Assembly (NCBI GenBank): GCA_029783825.1
Contig: JAREIK010001730.1
Span: forward strand, 1 to 64,000
Source: Sapria himalayana
Lineage: Eukaryota > Streptophyta > Magnoliopsida > Malpighiales > Rafflesiaceae
Direction: 5' to 3'
Length of the DNA: 64,000 bases
This document shows positions 1 through 14,640 of the stretch, piece after piece. The number at the start of each line of letters is the position of its first letter. Positions within the stretch are counted from its first letter, which is position 1. A program made the translations under genes and the position numbers. The notes under the pieces were generated by a model. That model did no database searches. It saw only the letters and a program-made list of their open reading frames with translations, and was not told the DNA's origin.

Positions 1-3000
1 TATCTAATTATGGTCCTGTTTATCTATCTATATGTCTATATATATATATATATTATATATATATTATATATATATATATATTTTTTGTTTCTATGTATTA
101 TTCTATCTATATTTCTATATATTGATCTATTTATCGATTTATATATCTATCTATCTTTATTCTTTTCTTCGGATCTATTTATCTATCTATCTATATATAT
201 GAATATTTATATATTTATATATCTATATATCTATCCACCTACCTATCTATCTATCTATCAATTTTGTGCATCTATTTCTCTTACTATGTTTCTATATATC
301 TATTTGTCCATTTATCTATCTATCTATCTATCTATTTATATATTTGCCTATCATTATAACTATTTATCTATATTTCTATCTAACTATCTCTCTATGTTTC
401 TATTTGTTTATATGTCTATCTGTCTTTTCTATCTAACTATATATCATTCTAATCTTTCTTTATGTCTATCTGCCTGTTTATTTGTCTATCTTTTTATCTA
501 TCTCTTTGTTTCTCTATCTATCTATCTACCTCTCTATTTATCTTTCTATCTCTCTAACTATCTATCTATCTGTTTCAATCTATTTGCCTTTATATCTATG
601 TGTCTATCTATCTATCTATCTATTTTTATATTTATCTTTTATCTATCTATCTATCTATCTATATTATTTATCTGTCTATTTTTTTATCTATTTACATATC
701 TTTCTCTCTGTCTACCTATTTGTTTATCTATCTATTTGTCTATCTCTATATGTTTGTCTGTTATCTACATGTCTGTCTTTCTATCTCTCTATTTATTTTA
801 CTTATTTATTTATATATATCTATATTTATTTATGTCTATTTATCTATCTATCTTTCTATCTAACTACATATCTAATTGTCTGTCTGTGTATCTATTTATC
901 TATTTGTCTATCAAATAGTATATCTATCTGTCTATTTTTATATCTGTCTGAAAATCTATATGTCTATCAAGTTATCTATCTATAAATCTATCTTTTATCA
1001 ATCTATATGTCTGTCTATATGTCTGTTTAAATATATTTTTATCTGTCTATCTATCTATCTATGTATTTATATATCTATCTATCTATCTATCTATTTTTCT
1101 ATCTATTTGTCTATCAATATGTCTTTCTATATGTATATCTTTCTGACTATCTATCTGTTTATAAATCTATTTATCTAACAACATATCTATCTATCTTTGT
1201 ATTTTCAATCTTTCTATCTATCTATTTCACTATTTAATTATCAATCTATCAATCTATCAATCTGTCTATCTGTCTATCTTTCTATCTAAATATCTATTTA
1301 TTTATTTATTTATCTATCTAACTATCTATATATTTGTCTAACTATCTATATATCTATCTATCTATATATATCCTATCTATCTTTTTTTGTATCTATGTAT
1401 TTATCTATTTGTTTATGTATCTGTCTATATATCTATATATCAAACTCTATAACTATCTGTCTGACTATCAATCAATTAATCAATCTAACTATCTATATAT
1501 TTATTTTTCTATCTATCTATCTAATATTCTATCTATCAATATGTCTATATATCTATCTATCAATGTATCAATATGTCTATCAATCTTTCTATTAATCTGT
1601 GTATTAATTTCTCTATCAATCTTTCTATCAATTTATCTATTAATCTATCAATATATCTATATATCTGCCTAATAATATGTAGATCAATTTTCTATCAATC
1701 TGGATATCTATATTTATATCTATTTATTTATATAGATGTCTATGAATTTGTCTATCTATTTATCTATCTATCTATTTTCCTATCTATCTATCTTTGTATC
1801 TATTTCTCTATCTATCTATCTGTCGGCCTGTATATATATATATATATATATCTATCTGTCTATCTTTGTATCTTACTATATATCTATCTATATGTCTTTC
1901 TATCTATCTTTTTGTTGACCTATCTGTTTATCTGTATGTCTATCATCTGTCTATCTTAATGTCACTCTATATATATATATATATATATATCAATATACTA
2001 TCTATTCTATTAATTTTCTATATATATATCTAATAATATGTCTTTCTTTCTATCAATCTAATTGTATATTTATCAATTTAATTATTTGCCTTTTATATGC
2101 CTATCTATTTCTCTATCCATCTGTCTATCAATCTGTCTATCTTTTATCTATCAATTTGTCTAACAAACTATCTATCTATCTAACAATATGTGTATCTATT
2201 TGTGTAGTAGTATTTGTATATCTATCAGTCTATCTATCATTCAATCTAAATATGTGCATATCTATATGTCTATCTATCTCTATATCAATATATATATCTA
2301 TCTATATATCTATCTATCTATCTCTCTCTCTTTCTATCTATCTATATATCTATCTATCTAACTGTCTATCTATCTATCTATTTATCTAACTATATGTCTA
2401 TCAAACTAAATATTAATGTATCTATCAATTTGTTTATCAATATATCTATCAATATGTCTATCAATCTGCATATAAATTTGTCTATAATTTTGTTCATCAA
2501 TATGTCTATCTATTTATCTATATATCTATCTATCTATGAATATATCTCTCTAGCAATCTATTGATATATCTATATATCTATTTATCTATTTGTTTATATC
2601 TCTTTCTACAATATGTTCCTGTATCTATTAATCAATATGTCTAATAATTTGTATATTTAACAATCTATTAAAAAATCTCTATATTTTTCTATTTGTATAT
2701 CTATCTATATATCTATCAATCTGTCTATCTATTTTTCTATCTATCTATATATTTAGAAATCTACCTACCTACCTATCTATCTATTTATACGTCTATTAAA
2801 CTATCTATCAATTGATCTATTAATCTGTTTATTAATCTGTCTATCAATATGTCTATATATTTGGCTACCTATCTGTCTATCCATCTATCTACCTATCTAT
2901 CTATTTATCTATTTTTCTTTCTATCGATCTATCTATTTTTATATCTATCATTCTATCTATCTGTCTATGTTTCTATCAATCAATCTATCAATCAATCTAT

Positions 3001-3121
3001 TTATGTATCTATCTAAAAACTTGTCTAGATACTTTTCAATCAAACTATTTTTTTATTAGTCTAGCTATCAATCTATTCATATATCTATTTGTCTCTCTAT
3101 GTCTATCTAGCTATCTGTCTG

Positions 3122-3160
<39 letters not shown>

Positions 3161-6100
3161 ACATATTTATCTCACTGTCTATCTATTTATTTATCTATCT
3201 CTTTGTCTATCTATCTGTCTATCTATCTATTAATCTATCTATCTTGATGTCTATCTATCTATATATGTATTTGTTTATCTATATGTCTATCTTTCTGTCA
3301 ATCTAACTATCTATCAATATATAAATGATCTATCTATATATCTATTTGACTAACTATCTATCTATATATTTATCTATCTATCTATCTATGTGTCTATCTA
3401 TCTATCTAATAATATATTTATATATCTTTCTAACTATATGTCTATCTATTTATCTATCTAACTTTATTTCAAAAAATCTATCTATCCATTTGTTTATCTA
3501 TCTCTCTATTAATCTTTCTATATATCTATATATCAATCTATCTATTAAACTATCCATCAATTTATCTATCAATTTATCTATCAATCTATCTGTAAATCTA
3601 TCTATTAATATGTCTAATAATTAGATTATAAATCAAATAACCAATCTATCTATCTATCTATTTTTGTTTCTCCCTGTCATATATATTTACATCATTCTGT
3701 CTATCAATCTGTGTGTGTGTCTATCTATCTATCTATTTTTTTATCTATTTGTTTATCTATATGTCTATCTATTGGACTATCTAACTATCTATCTATATAT
3801 CTATATATCTGTCTATCTATCATCTGTCTAACTATCTATCTATTTTAATGTTTATTTATATATCTATATCTCTGTCTAATAATCATTCTATATATCTCAC
3901 TAATAATCTATCGATCTATCTGTCTATATATATGTCTATCAATAATTCTATCTATATATATGTCCATCTATATGTCTATCAAACTATCTATCATTATGTC
4001 TATCAATCAATCTATCTATCTATCTATCTATCTATCTAACAAACTAACTATTAATCTTTCTTTCAATATGTCTATCAATATATTTATTTATCTATTTGTC
4101 TATCTATTGATTTTAATGTCTATCTAGTTATCTATCTCTCAATCTAATTATCTTTCTATCTATCAGTTTAAAAATCTATTTATCTATATTTCTCAATATC
4201 TTTTTATCTATCTATCTATCTATATTACTATTTATCTATCTATCAATCTGTCTTTCTATCTATTTATCAATCAATCTATCAATCTCTCTATAAAACTATA
4301 TATCAATCTCTTTATCAATCTTTTTATCTATCAGACAATCTATATGTCTATCTATCTATTTTTAAAACTATCTTTCTTTCTATTATCTATCAAAATATCT
4401 ATCTTTCTCTTTATCTATCTTCTATCTATCTTTCTATCTATCTATCTAACTTTCTATCAATCAATCTATTATTGTCTATCTATCTCTCTATCTATCTGTC
4501 TATCAATCTACATATGAATCTATCTATCAATTTCTCTATAAATCAATCTATCAATCTCTATATCAAAATGACTATCAATCTATCTATAAATATGTCTATC
4601 TATGTGTCTATATCTATCTATTTATCAATCTATCTATCTATCTATCTATCTATATATCTATGTATCTATTAGTCTATCTATTTATTTTTCAATTTATCTA
4701 GCTATCTATCAATTTGTATTTCTGTGTGTGTATATATATATATATATATATCATTTTATTTATCTATAAATCTATATGCCTACCTATATGACTATCTATC
4801 TGTCAATCTAGCAGTTTAATAATTTATTGATCTATATGTCTATCTATCTGCCTATCAATCTATTTATCTATCTATCTAACTAACTTATTATCTGTCTATA
4901 TATATATATATATCTATATCTATATTTCTATCTATCTATTTATATCTATATATTTTTATATATCTATTTGTCAATCAATCTCTTTATCTATCTATCTATC
5001 TATCTATTTGTGTATCAATATATCAATCTATCTGTCTATCTTTCTATCTATCTATTTATCTATAAATATATATCTGTTTATCTATCTATTTGTCTATATA
5101 ACTGTCTATCTAATTGTCTAACTATCTCTCTATATATCTTTCTATTTACCTATCTATCTATTTGTCTATATATATATCATATATATGTCTATCTATCTGT
5201 CTATTATCTTTCTATCAATCAATCAATCAATCAATATATATATATATATATGTCTTTCTATCACATAGATTTATCTGCCTATCTATATGTCTATTTTTTC
5301 TATCTATCAATAGGTGTATCAATTTGTTTTTCAATTTATCTATCTATATATCTATCTATCTGTATTTGTCTCTATCTTTATTATGTTTATTTATCTAAAT
5401 ATCTAACTGTAAAAGTATTAATCTAATAATCTATTTATTTATATATCTCTCTTTATGTATATTTATTTATATATCTATTTATCTGTCTATCTAACGGTCT
5501 ATATATCTGTCTATTTATCTGTCTATCTATCTGTCCTTCTATTGTCTATAATCTATCTAACTATATTGATATCTATATGTCTATCTATCTGGCTATCTAT
5601 TTGTGTATCTACCTATCTATCAATCTATTTGTTTATCTATTGTCAATCTTTCTATTTATCTAACTAACTAATTATCTGTCCGTGTAACTATTTGTCTATC
5701 TAACTATCTATATATTTGTATATTATTTTTTATCTATGTATCTAATAATATATCTATCTATTGATCTATCAATCTTTCTATTAATATGAATATCAATCTA
5801 TCTATCAATTTTTCAATCAATTTCTCTAACAATGTGTTTTTTCAATCTATCTATCAATCTATCAAATAATTGTCTATCAATCTATCTATCTCTATCTCTA
5901 TAAATATGGTTATCAATTTATCTACCAATCTGTCTATATATCTATCTATCTACGTGGTTCACTATCATTGTGTCTATCTATCTGTCTATCTTTTTTTCTA
6001 TCGATGTGTATATCTATATCTTTATATCTATCTATCTGTCTATCTATCTATCTATATATTTGTCTATCTATTTGTCTATCTATTTGTCTATCTATCTATC

Positions 6101-6714
6101 TATTTTTATTTCTAGCTATCTATCAATCTATCATTATATCCTTCTATCTATGTATGTATGTATGTATGTATTTATCTATGTATATATCTATCTAACTATA
6201 TGTCTGTCTATATATCTATCAATCCTAATATCTATCAATCTATCTTTCTATCTATCTATATAATAATCTTTCTATCATATAGTCTAATAATAGATTTATC
6301 TGTCTGTCTATTTATCTATCTATCTATTTTTCTCTCTATATGTCTATCTATCCATCTATAAATATATCTATCTATCTTTCAATCTATCTATATATCAATC
6401 TTTTTATCAACATATCTTTTAATTTGTCTATTAATTTTTCTATAAATATATCTTTAAATCTATCTATCAATCTTTCTATAAATCTGTCTATCAATATGCA
6501 TATAAATATATCTTTCAATATGTCAATAAATCTATCTATTAATATTTCTATCTATCAAACTATCTATATATCTATATATTTGTCTTTTTATCAGTCAATC
6601 TATCTATGTATCTATCTTGCTATTATTTGTCTATCTATGTATCTATCTATCTATCTATCTATTATTTCCCTATTTATCAAATAACTATATTTTAATGTGT
6701 ATATTTAGTAGTAG

Positions 6715-6746
<32 letters not shown>

Positions 6747-8508
6747 CTATCTATCTATCTATCTATTAGTCTACTATCTGTCTCTCTAACTGTCAATCAA
6801 TCTAACTATTAAGCTTTTTATAAATCTAATATTTATCTTTCCATCAATATATTTATTAGTGTATATCATATGTCTAGCTATTTATCTAACTATTTGTTAA
6901 TATATCTATCTTTCTATCAATAAATCTATCTATTTGTCTAATTTATCTGTCTAACTATCTTTCTATGTATCTGTTTGTAATTCTATTTATATATCTTTTA
7001 GTCTCTCTATCTCCCTATCTATCTATCTATCTTTCTAAATATCTATTTGTCTAACTATATGTCTATCTGTCTATTTATCTTTCTATTTATCTATTTGTCT
7101 ATCTATCTTTTATTTAATTATCTAGTAATCTTTCTATCTATTCTCTAATAATATGTTTATTATTCTGTCTATCAATCTGGCTATCTATATGTCTGTCTAT
7201 CTATCTATCTTTTTATCTATCAATCAATCTATCAATCTATCAATCTATCAATCATCTATCTTTAAATCTATCTATTAATCTATATATAATTGTCTATCGA
7301 TCCGTCTTTTAATCTATCTATTAATTAAACTATCAATATGTCTATCAATATTTATATCTATCTATCTATGTATATATTTGTCTATCTACCTATCTATCTA
7401 TCTGCCTGCCTGTCTATCTATCTATCTTTCTATTTGTTTATCTATCTATCTATCTATGTGTCTATCTATCTATCTATATCTCTCTTTATTTATCTATATA
7501 AATATATATATATATATGTGTCTGTCTATATATCTATCTATTTATATACCAATCTATCTAATTATATAATTGTCTATCTATCTGTATTTTTATCTAGCAT
7601 TCTATTTATCTTTATTTCTTTCTATCTATCTATCTATTAGTACATCTTTTTGTCTATCTATCTGTTCGTCATTATGCTTGTCTATCTATCTTAATAACTA
7701 ATTATCTATCTATCCATTTGTCTATGTATCTGTTTATATCTATGTTTATATATTTGTCTATTATGGGTCTATATATCTCTCTATTTCAATGTCTATCAAT
7801 CTATCTTTAAATCTATCTATCTATATGTTTATATATTTCCTTATCTATCTATCTATCTAAGTATCTATCTATCTACATATCTATCTGCCTATCTATCAAT
7901 ATTTCTATCTATTTTTCTCTCTATATTTCTTTCTATCTATATATCTATTTGTATATCTATCTATTTATCTCTTTATCTATATATCTATCAATTTGTTTAT
8001 CTATATACCTATTTATCAATCTATCTAAAGGTCTATAAATCTATCTACCTATCTATCTTTCTAACTATATATATGTTTATGCACCTAATTATCTTTCTAT
8101 CTATTTGTCTATCTATCTATTTATCAATCTATCTATCAATCTATATATAATACTATCTATCAATCTATGTATCTATCTATCTATATAACTATCTATCTAG
8201 CTAAATATCTATATATCTATCTATTGATATGTTTATCTATTTGTTTATATATTTTTTATATATCTATCTATATATTTCTTTATCAAACACTTTATGCATC
8301 TGTTAATAAATATGCCTAATAATTTGTCTATCATACTATATATCGTAAATCTTAATGTTTCGTTGTTTGTATATTTATGTTTATGCCTATCTATCAGTAT
8401 GGATATCTACCTATCTATTTACCTATCTTTTTATCTATCTATCTAACATTCGATTAATTTGTCTATCTATTTGTTTATCATCTATATATATCTATCTGTC
8501 TATCTATC

Positions 8509-8585
8509 TACCTACCTACCTACCTACCTATCTACCTACCTACCTACCTACCTATCTATCTACCTACCTACCTACCTACCTACCT
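8509..8585 (+). repeat. TACC-variant patch in array A
   Basis: A run in which the unit shifts from TCTA to TACC (CCTACCTACC...), interrupted by three TATC units. It is much more homogeneous than the sequence around it, which suggests a recent local expansion of one variant. Confidence 0.9.
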
Positions 8586-9263
8586 ATCTATCTATCTATC
8601 TATCTGTCTATATGTCTCTCAATCTATTTATCTATGCATCTATGTATCTATCTATAGCTGTATATCTATCTTTCTATCTTTCTATCTATCTATCTTACTA
8701 ATTATCTATTTGTCAATCTATGTTTATTTAATATTTATATCTAACTATTTATCTTTCTATCTATCTGCCTATACATCTATCTATATATGTATCTATCTAT
8801 TTGTCTATAAATCATTCTTTCAACATGTCTATCAATCTAGCTATAAATCTTTCTATCAATGTGTCTACATATCTATCTACCTATATATCTTTTAATCTTT
8901 CTATCAATCTATCTTTCAATATATCTATCAATCTATCTATCAATCTAAATATCTATCTATCTTTTATCTATCTATCTATCTGATTATCTAACTATCTATT
9001 TATGTGTCTATTTATCTATTTATTTATCTATTTATCTATGTGTCAGTCTATCTATCTCTCTATATATCTATCTTTCTATCTATCTATCTATATATCTATC
9101 TATATATTTATCAATCTATCTATTAATATATCTATCTATCTATCATTTTGTCTATCATTTTGTTTATTAATGTGTTTATCAATATGATTATCACTCTGTC
9201 TATAAATCTCGTATAATTATATATATCAATCACTCTATCTATCTTTGTATATTTCTATCTATA

Positions 9264-9273
<10 letters not shown>

Positions 9274-9298
<25 letters not shown>

Positions 9299-9300
9299 TT
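9274..9300 (+). repeat. TTTC patch in array A
   Basis: A short homogeneous (TTTC)n run embedded in TCTA units. It appears to be a local expansion of a one-base variant. Confidence 0.85.
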
Positions 9301-9419
9301 TCCTTCTCTATGTCTCTCTATCTATCAATCTGTCTATCAATATCTTTATCAATTTGTCTAACTATCTGACTACATATCTATCTCAATATGGCTATCAATC
9401 TATATTATGTTTTGTCTAT

Positions 9420-9592
9420 CAATCTATTTAACAATTTGTCTATCAAATTATCTATCTAATAGTCTATATGTTAGTCTATTTGTATATCTTTTTCACTATC
9501 TATGTTTATGTCTAGACATTTGTCTATCTATTTATATATCCATCTATCGATCTATCTATCTATCCATCTCTCCATCTATATGTATATCTATC
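9420..9592 (+). repeat. Higher-order copy 1 in array A
   Basis: This segment shares an irregular order of variants (AATCTATTTAACAATTT, then CTATCTAATAGTCT, then GTTAGTCTATTTGTATATC) with 10828-10998. The spacing is about 1408 bp. Shared irregularities, rather than shared units, indicate duplication of a long block. Confidence 0.7.
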
Positions 9593-9959
9593 TTTTTTTT
9601 TTCTTTCTATCTAACTATCTATCTATCTAAATATCTATTTATATAACCTTCTATCTATCAGTATATTTATTTTCAAATCTATTTATATAACTTTATATAT
9701 ATATTTATGTTTATCTATCTATCTATCTAACTATCTGCCTATCTATCTCTATTTCTTTATGCCTATCTAACTATCTATCTATTTATTTGTTTATCTATCT
9801 GTCTGTTTAATTATAAAATCAACTATCTTGTATCTATCTATCTATCTGTTTGTCTTTCAATCAATCTATCTATTTTTCTATCTATCTATATATCTTTCTA
9901 TCTATCCATCTATCTATCTTTATATAAATCTATCTATATGTGTCTATTAACTATTTATT

Positions 9960-10225
9960 AATATGTCTACCAATCTATATATCAATCTGTCTATCAATAT
10001 ATCTATCAATCTGTCTATCAATATATCTATCAATCAAGTGTTTATCAATCTGACTATAAATCTATCTATCACTCTACCTATCAGTTTATATATTAATCTG
10101 TTAATCAATATGCCTATTAATCTCTCTATCAATATTTCTTTCAATCTCTCTATCAATATTTCTCTTAATCTATCTATCAATATGTCTATCAACCTGATTA
10201 TTAATCTGTCGATCAATCTTTCTAT
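9960..10225 (+). repeat. 12-bp variant domain TCTATCAATNTG
   Basis: The period here is 12 bp (TCTATCAATCTG / TCTATCAATATG), so the reading frame is Asn-Leu-Ser-Ile in place of Tyr-Leu-Ser-Ile. Similar domains occur at about 6340-6560 and 11220-11520, and inverted at about 57120-57760. Confidence 0.75.
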
Positions 10226-10827
10226 CTATCTGACTATCTATATATGTATCTTTCTGTCTATCTTAATATGTATCTATCTATCTATCTAATTTTTTATCTA
10301 TGTATCTATTTATCTATTTGTCAATCTATCTATTTATCTAACTAACTATCTATATGTCTATCTATATATCTATATATGTGTCTATTATCAGTCTAGCTAT
10401 ATGTATATATATATATATATATATATCTATATTTCTATATTTCTATCTATGTCTTTATCTATCTATCTATCTATCTATATACCTACCTATATATCAATCT
10501 TTCTATCTATATGTTTATCTATTTATCTATTTATCTGACTATTTATACATCTATTTATAGGTTTATCAATCAATCAATCTATCAATCTATCTATTTGTCT
10601 ATCAATATGACTTCAGCTATCTATAAATCTATTTATAATTATGTCTATCAATATCTCTATCTATTTGTGTATTGATTTATCTATCTATCTGTCTATCTAT
10701 CTTTCTTTCTTTATATCTGTGTGTCGATCTCTCTATCTCTCTATCTCTCTATATATCAATATATCTATCAATTTGTCTAACTATCTATCTATATATGTGT
10801 CAATCAATAAATCTATGTTTTCTCTAT

Positions 10828-10998
10828 CAATCTATTTAACAATTTTTCTATCATATTATCTATCTAATAGTCTCGACGTTAGTCTATTTGTATATCATTT
10901 GTCTATCTATATGTCTGTCAAGATATTTGTCTATCTATTTATAAATCTATCTATCTATCTATCCATCTATCCATCTATATATTTGTATATCTATCAAT
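10828..10998 (+). repeat. Higher-order copy 2 in array A
   Basis: Partner of 9420-9592, with the same variant order and scattered substitutions (for example TCTCGACG against TCTATATG). The outer limits of the duplicated block cannot be set by eye. Confidence 0.7.
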
Positions 10999-11744
10999 CA
11001 ATCAATGTATCTATCTTTCTATCTATTTATCTACCTATCTATCTGTCTATTTCTTATCTATCTATATAACTTTCTATCTATAATTATGTCTATCTATCTA
11101 TATATCTATCTAACTATATGCTTATATATATGTCTTTCTTTCTGCCTATCTAACTATTTGTCTATTTATTATTCTATCTATATGCCTATCTATATATAAA
11201 ATAAACTAACTTTTATCTATCTTTCAATCAATCAATCAATCTGTCTATCAATCTATCTTTCAGTCTGTCTATCAATGTGGTTATCAATCTATTTATTAAT
11301 TTGTCTATCAATTTGTCTATTAATATATCTATTAATATATCTATCAATTTGTATATCAATATGTCTATCAATATTTCTATTTATTAATATTTCTATCTAT
11401 ATATCTGTCTATTTATCTACCTATTTATTTGTCTATCTGTCTATTTATCTCTCTATCAATATTTCTATATATGTCTATTAATATATCTATTAATCTATCT
11501 ATCAATTGAACTATCAATCTATCTAACAAATAATCTATCTATCTTTCATTCAATTTATCTATCAATCTTTCAATCAATCAATCTTTTAATCGGTATATCA
11601 ATCTACTTATTAATCATTCAAAAAATTTATTCATCAATCTTCCAATCTATATGTCTATCATCTGTCTATCTATCTTTCAATCTGTCTATCTATTTATCTA
11701 TCAATATTTCTATATATCTATCTATATATCTATTGATCTATCTG

Positions 11745-11779
<35 letters not shown>

Positions 11780-12067
11780 CTTGCTATCTTTGTGCCTATT
11801 TATCTATCTGTCAACATATCTATCTATCCTATATCTATATGTATATCTCTCTTTCTAACTTTTTATCTATCTATTTTCTTATCTATATGTCTAAATATTT
11901 ATCAATCTATCTATCTATCTATCTATCTATTTGTCTATCTATCTATCTATTTGTTTATTTATCTATCTTAATGTCTATCTATCTATCTATATATATATCT
12001 ATCTGTCTAATAATCTTTCTATCTATCTTTCTAATAATCTATGTATTTTTCTGTCTATCTATCTATA

Positions 12068-12333
12068 TATTAATTTTAATAAATGAACAAATATTAAATG
12101 AACAAATATATATATATAAAGATTTAATTATTTGATAGAAAAATAGATAAAGATTTAATTTTAATTTTAATTATTTGATAGAAAAATAGATAAAGATAGA
12201 CAAATATATATATAAAAATGATAGAAAAATACATATACATATAAATAGATAGGATATATAAAGATTTAATTTTAATAAATGAACAAATATTAAAACTTGA
12301 TAAGCAAGTAAATTATTTGATAAAAAATTTACT
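12068..12333. repeat. Array-to-island transition with inverted units
   Basis: TCTA units stop near 12067. A short AT-rich stretch follows that contains the opposite polarity (GATAGAAAAATAGATAAAGA, present twice near 12134 and 12176) and repeated AATGAACAAATAT motifs. No gene is visible. Confidence 0.6.
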
Positions 12334-13065
12334 ACTAATAAATGAACAAATATAAAAATTACTACTAATAAAAAGTTAAAAGAATTAATTGTATGATAAA
12401 ATAAAAGAAATATATAAAAATATCAAAATTAATGAATAAGCAAGTAAATTTATATTGTTTAAAGTAAAAAAAGTATGACGATAGAAATCTTTAAAAAAAT
12501 AATTACTAAAAGATTTTAAATTTTTGATATATAAAAAAAATTTTAAAAGGTTCATAAAATTTTAAAGAAAATAAATTTAAAGATTTATACATAGATATTT
12601 TAATTACATCAAAAAAAATTTGATGATTTAAAAAATAAATATTTCGGTGTGATTATTAAAAGAATACTTCAAGTATTTTTTTAGTGTTTTAAAAAAGTTA
12701 TTTAAAATATTACTAATGAAATTTTGTTATTCTAAAAATACTTAGAATTAATTTTAGCACTATAAACACTTTTGAAAAGTACTATCAAACTGACCCAAAG
12801 TTGATTTGAATTCAAATTTTATTTTTTGTCCCTACTAAAATTTATAAGCATAAAATAATTTAGTAAGATCTTTACTATTAGTTTTTAATTTTCTATTTTT
12901 AATAAAATAATAAATATAACTTTTTTTAATGATCTTCTTACTTTACATAATTTTTGGAATTTTATAAATTATAAATTATATCAAATAATATGAAATTTTA
13001 TGCCTTAACAATTATTTTATATAATATTCATAAAAAATAAATTGAATTTTTAAAGATTTATAACC
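12334..13065 (+). repeat. Long inverted-repeat arm, left
   Basis: Read on the + strand, this segment matches the reverse complement of about 43075-43640. Matches include CTACTAATAAAAAG, AAAAAAATAATTACTAAAA, AATAATAAATATAACTTTTT and the 20-base ATAAATTATATCAAATAATA. It is longer than its partner because of an insertion near 12597-12826. The partner lies near the right end of CACTA-2, so this arm is probably an old TE segment in the opposite orientation. Confidence 0.75.
12597..12826. mobile_element. MITE-like insertion in the left arm
   Basis: This block is missing from the inverted partner near 43.3 kb. Its right part, AGTACTATCAAACTGACCC, resembles the terminal AAAAGTACTACCAAAC-type motif seen in hAT-like plant MITEs. 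Its left part has a weak counterpart, GGTGTGATTATTAAAAG. Limits are approximate and no clear target-site duplication was found. Confidence 0.45.
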
Positions 13066-13068
13066 ATA

Positions 13069-13124
<56 letters not shown>
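13069..13124. repeat. (AT)n(GT)n microsatellite
   Basis: A pure AT run followed by a pure GT run, a compound dinucleotide microsatellite in AT-rich island DNA. Confidence 0.98.
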
Positions 13125-13126
<2 letters not shown>

Positions 13127-13599
13127 TTATGAAATACTATATTATAATATAATATTATTCTTTTATTTATGAATTAATATAATAAATTTATCCATAAATT
13201 TAAAATAATATGAAATATTATAAATTATTTATGGTTATACATTTATATAATTTATTTATGGATATAATAAATAATTTGTTTTTTTATAATGAAATAATAT
13301 GAAAATTTGATTACCAATTATTAGTTTTCATGGTTATTAGTAATATAATTTTTTTAATCTTCATATTTATAACCATTAATAATTTTTTTTTTCTGAAATT
13401 CATTTTATTAATTTATAATTAATATTACAAAAAGTAACCATTAAAATTTAATAAATTATTAACAATAAATTTATTTATTTATGAAATAAAAATCTATTTA
13501 ATTTGTTTTATTTAAATTATTTAATTTTTATAATTTTAGTTAGCTTTTATATTTTTGACTCTTTTTTTTTATATATTTAGATCCATTTTTTTTATTTAT

Positions 13600-14640
13600 A
13601 GTTTCTGTGAAAAAAGATAATGGTAAGGCATTCAAGTTTTTACCATTTTTTCTATCTTTGTGAAGAGGAAGAGAGAAGAAGCAAAATGAGCAAATTCTAC
13701 GTTTTTTTGTTACCAAGTAAGATTATCAATGCTCTTCTCCTTCAGAATACTAAATATATTTATCTTTCTCTCTTAATTTGATTACCACTAGCAAAGTTTA
13801 ATTTATACAAAATATTCAGTTTTTGAATTTTATTTTAATTTTCTCCTAATTTTTCTTTTTCTTTATTATATTTTCACATCACTTATATGATTTTGACTCT
13901 CCACCATTAATGAAACAACATATGGTTAATGTAAACTTTGTTCTTTTACTGATTAATTTTTTAGTGTTTTATGGATTTCAAATACTAAATGTAAGCTTAT
14001 TATTTTATTCTTCTGTTACTTAAGAAAAAAAATTTGCTTAATGAATTATGCTTCAGTAACTTATGAAAAAACAAACATGATGTTTATGAGTTCTGTTTTG
14101 ATTGTCTCCTAAAATATTATAAATAGATAACATTATATTTAAACTTTTATACATTTATATAATCATATGACATTATATATAAATGTTATACTTTAATATA
14201 TATAAACGTATTACATTATATATAAACATTGATATGTTTATATAAAGATATAAGATTATATATAAATAGTTTTACATATGTATAAATGTTTATAAGTATT
14301 TATACAAGATTAACATAAAACTATCCATTTATATAATGTTTTATATAACATTTATATAGCATATAAAATGTTTATACATATTTGTAAACATTTATATAAC
14401 ATATAAATTTTTATATAAATATATAATATTTATAATGCTTATATAAATGTGATATATATACTATATAATATTTATAAAAGTCTTACATATATATTATTAT
14501 ATATATGTATCATTTATAAAATATTTTAAACACAACATTATATCTAAACACTTGTATATTTATATAATCATATGCAATTATATATAAAAGTTTATACTTT
14601 AATATAAACGTGCAACTAAGATAATAGTGATGTGCAATAT
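13600..14640 (+). mobile_element. CACTA-1-like leader fragment
   Basis: Resembles the leader of CACTA-1 at about 31260-32190. Both have GTAAG followed by a C/T-rich TTCTTCTCCTTCA, then TTTCTCCT(C)CTAATTT, then an AT-rich region repeating TTTATATAATCATATGACA and TATACTTTAATATATAT. A potential splice donor (AAGTAAGA) sits at about 13714, where CACTA-1 has GGTAAGT. No transposase coding follows, so only the 5' noncoding part is present. Similarity is moderate, so divergence is old. Confidence 0.6.

Larger units (their letters stand above)
1..12067 (+). repeat. Degenerate TCTA array A
   Basis: About 12 kb of imperfect (TCTA)n on the + strand, broken by TCTG, TTTA, TCAA and (TA)n variants; it runs off the left edge of the window. 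The unit has no stop codon on this strand, so all three frames read through as Tyr-Leu-Ser-Ile repeats. I see no gene, RNA or spaced CRISPR-like structure inside. Degeneracy is high throughout, which suggests an old array. Confidence 0.97.

Noticed and set aside
1..12067. CRISPR array or satellite with spacers
   Set aside because: The repeats are 4 bp and contiguous, without spacers, in a plant nuclear context.
10..12135. Many open frames rich in Tyr, Leu, Ser, Ile on the + strand
   Set aside because: They follow the TCTA unit, appear in all three phases at once and carry no non-repeat sequence. The same occurs inverted in arrays B and E.
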